Shown: positions 5,692-6,389 of the stretch, piece by piece
How the letters are laid out: every line of letters begins with the position of its first letter
How positions within the stretch are numbered: position 1 is the first letter of the stretch
Assembly (NCBI GenBank): GCA_019120525.1
Contig: DWUW01000271.1
Location: 1-6,389, forward strand
Reading direction: 5' to 3'
Source of the DNA: Candidatus Eisenbergiella stercorigallinarum
GTDB lineage: Bacteria; Bacillota; Clostridia; Lachnospirales; Lachnospiraceae
DNA: 6,389 bases
Position numbers and translations under genes: made by a program
Notes under the pieces: model-generated
Databases searched by the model: none
The model's input: only the letters and a program-made list of their open reading frames with translations
Told to the model about the DNA's origin: nothing

Positions 5692-6003
5692 TGCAGTTTT
5701 ACTTTTTCCGATTATCCGATTCCGCTGCATCTGACTGCGGACGCGCTGAACATGGTCCTGGAAAAAAGCCGGGCAGACCGAAAGGCCTCCTGCGGCGCTT
5801 TCTTTCAGGGTGAACTGATCGGTTTCATCTTTCACTCTTCCGGCTTCTATCGTGGATGCAGCGCTGCTTTTTACGTCGGCACCGGAATCGTTTCGTCCCA
5901 CCGCGGGAAAGGGATGTTCAGCCGGCTGCTGGAATACAGTCTTCAGAATCTGAGGCAGTCCGGAGACATCGTGTCCATGGGCTGGTCCGATCCCGACGGC
6001 TTT
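5692..6003 (+). pseudogene. Decayed GNAT acetyltransferase fragment, both ends missing
   Basis: The only plus-strand gene trace. The frame open from 5680 reads FSDYPIPLHLTADAL, then GAFFQGELIGFIFHS, and then GTGIVSSHRGKGMFSRLLEY. The last is a good acetyl-CoA binding motif (HRGKGM at about 5899-5916). FSDYxIP followed by a GxLVGF-like strand is typical of the first half of a GNAT subfamily. The first stretch before FSDY is missing: an in-frame TGA lies at 5677 and the first ATG (5752) falls well inside the homology. After about 5970 the similarity stops, so the second half with the YxxxGF region is absent. The frame ends at 6048 inside the antisense HEPN gene. It is probably an inactive remnant cut on both sides. 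Confidence 0.65.
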
Positions 6004-6022
6004 CAGGCCCCCGCCCCGCCTG
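6004..6022. terminator. GC-rich hairpin directly after the HEPN stop codon
   Basis: CAGGC (6004-6008) and GCCTG (6018-6022) are complementary arms around CCCCGCCCC. On the minus strand the hairpin follows the HEPN TAA with no gap and has a G-rich loop (GGGGCGGGG). No T-run follows, so it is an atypical terminator at best. It also marks the edge where the GNAT remnant loses similarity. Confidence 0.3.
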
Positions 6023-6358
6023 TTAAACAAGCTTTTCCAGTTCTTTAATCAGAACCGGCAATTCCTCGAAAACAACATCGGCGATAATATTCCAGTTTGT
6101 TCCATCGTAGTCATGGACCAAACGGTGGCGAAGCCCTGATATCATCATCCACGGAATCTCTCTGTGCGCCTCTTTATATTCGCCGGACAGATAATAGACA
6201 TGTTCGCCGATATTATATAACGGAGTTGTAACAAGCCATTGCAGCGGAATACTTATCAGTAACTCCTTCTTTTCGATCTTATTTTCTGCAATATATTGAT
6301 ATAATCTCACTGCATTCTCATAAATTTTATGAATACGCTGTTCATCGGAGTATTTCAT
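6023..6358 (-). CDS. HEPN-domain protein, HepT-like (DUF86) toxin candidate
   Basis: 111 residues, mostly helical, ending in the HEPN signature GLRHRLVHDYDGTNW: R77-x4-H82-x-Y84 is the RX4HXY motif known as the RNA-cleaving site of HepT-type toxins. LQWLVTTPLYNIGEHV (39-54) is also typical of the family. HepT proteins usually pair with a MntA nucleotidyltransferase antitoxin that inactivates them by adding AMP to the motif tyrosine, normally encoded next to it. That gene is not in the window. In the 31 bases upstream, one frame ends TIMKERLFVA and stops in a 4-base ATGA overlap with this ATG, which could be the tail of an upstream partner. The HEPN frame itself is also open to the window edge (NDYERETFCG before the Met), and the ribosome binding site is weak, so the true start could be further right. 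Confidence 0.85.
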   Translation of the reverse strand: MKYSDEQRIHKIYENAVRLYQYIAENKIEKKELLISIPLQWLVTTPLYNIGEHVYYLSGEYKEAHREIPWMMISGLRHRLVHDYDGTNWNIIADVVFEELPVLIKELEKLV

Positions 6359-6389
6359 GCCACAAAAAGTCTCTCTTTCATAATCGTTT

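Noticed and set aside
5644..6030. Minus-strand 128-codon frame opposite the acetyltransferase remnant
   Set aside because: No recognisable motif, and the plus strand carries a clear acetyl-CoA binding motif here.

Overview
The window looks like chromosomal DNA from a Gram-positive anaerobe of the Clostridia, most likely a Lachnospiraceae gut commensal. The evidence is indirect: about 50% GC with strong GGAGG-type ribosome binding sites and sigma-A style promoters, plus a clostridial-looking gene set (CarA, a YcdX-type PHP phosphatase, a C69 dipeptidase, an AAA/DUF4143 ATPase and a HEPN toxin-like protein). The species cannot be named from the sequence alone. Every intact gene lies on the minus strand, so the window reads right to left. 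The one plus-strand gene is a decayed acetyltransferase.

Right end (about 5190-6389): a HEPN/HepT-like protein (6023-6358) with an intact RX4HXY motif, whose upstream partner would lie just outside the window. It is followed by a GC-rich hairpin, a plus-strand GNAT acetyltransferase fragment lacking both ends, and an intact minus-strand GNAT acetyltransferase (5192-5662).

Middle (about 2020-5160): a 428-residue AAA ATPase with a C-terminal DUF4143/nuclease-like domain. Three direct repeats with an exact 33-bp period precede it, and one of them lies inside the predicted promoter. Next comes a C69-family dipeptidase whose leader can fold into a 69-nt multi-hairpin element just before the ribosome binding site. 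A perfect 10-bp hairpin overlaps the dipeptidase stop codon.

Left (1-1991): a short P-loop protein that seems to have lost its central part, then a PHP-domain phosphatase, then a 483-bp gap, then the N-terminal third of carA (pyrimidine and arginine synthesis), which runs off the left edge. The gap is not empty. It has a strong promoter whose -35 lies inside an inverted repeat, three small hairpins, an open frame of 79 codons with coding-like base bias, a long hairpin ending in a T-rich tract, and a second promoter directly before carA. This could be a short independent transcript or an attenuated distal leader for carA.

The genes do not form one pathway. They are mostly single genes or pairs separated by structured intergenic DNA. 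The least explained parts are the carA upstream region, the 33-bp repeats at the ATPase gene and the folded element at the dipeptidase gene.
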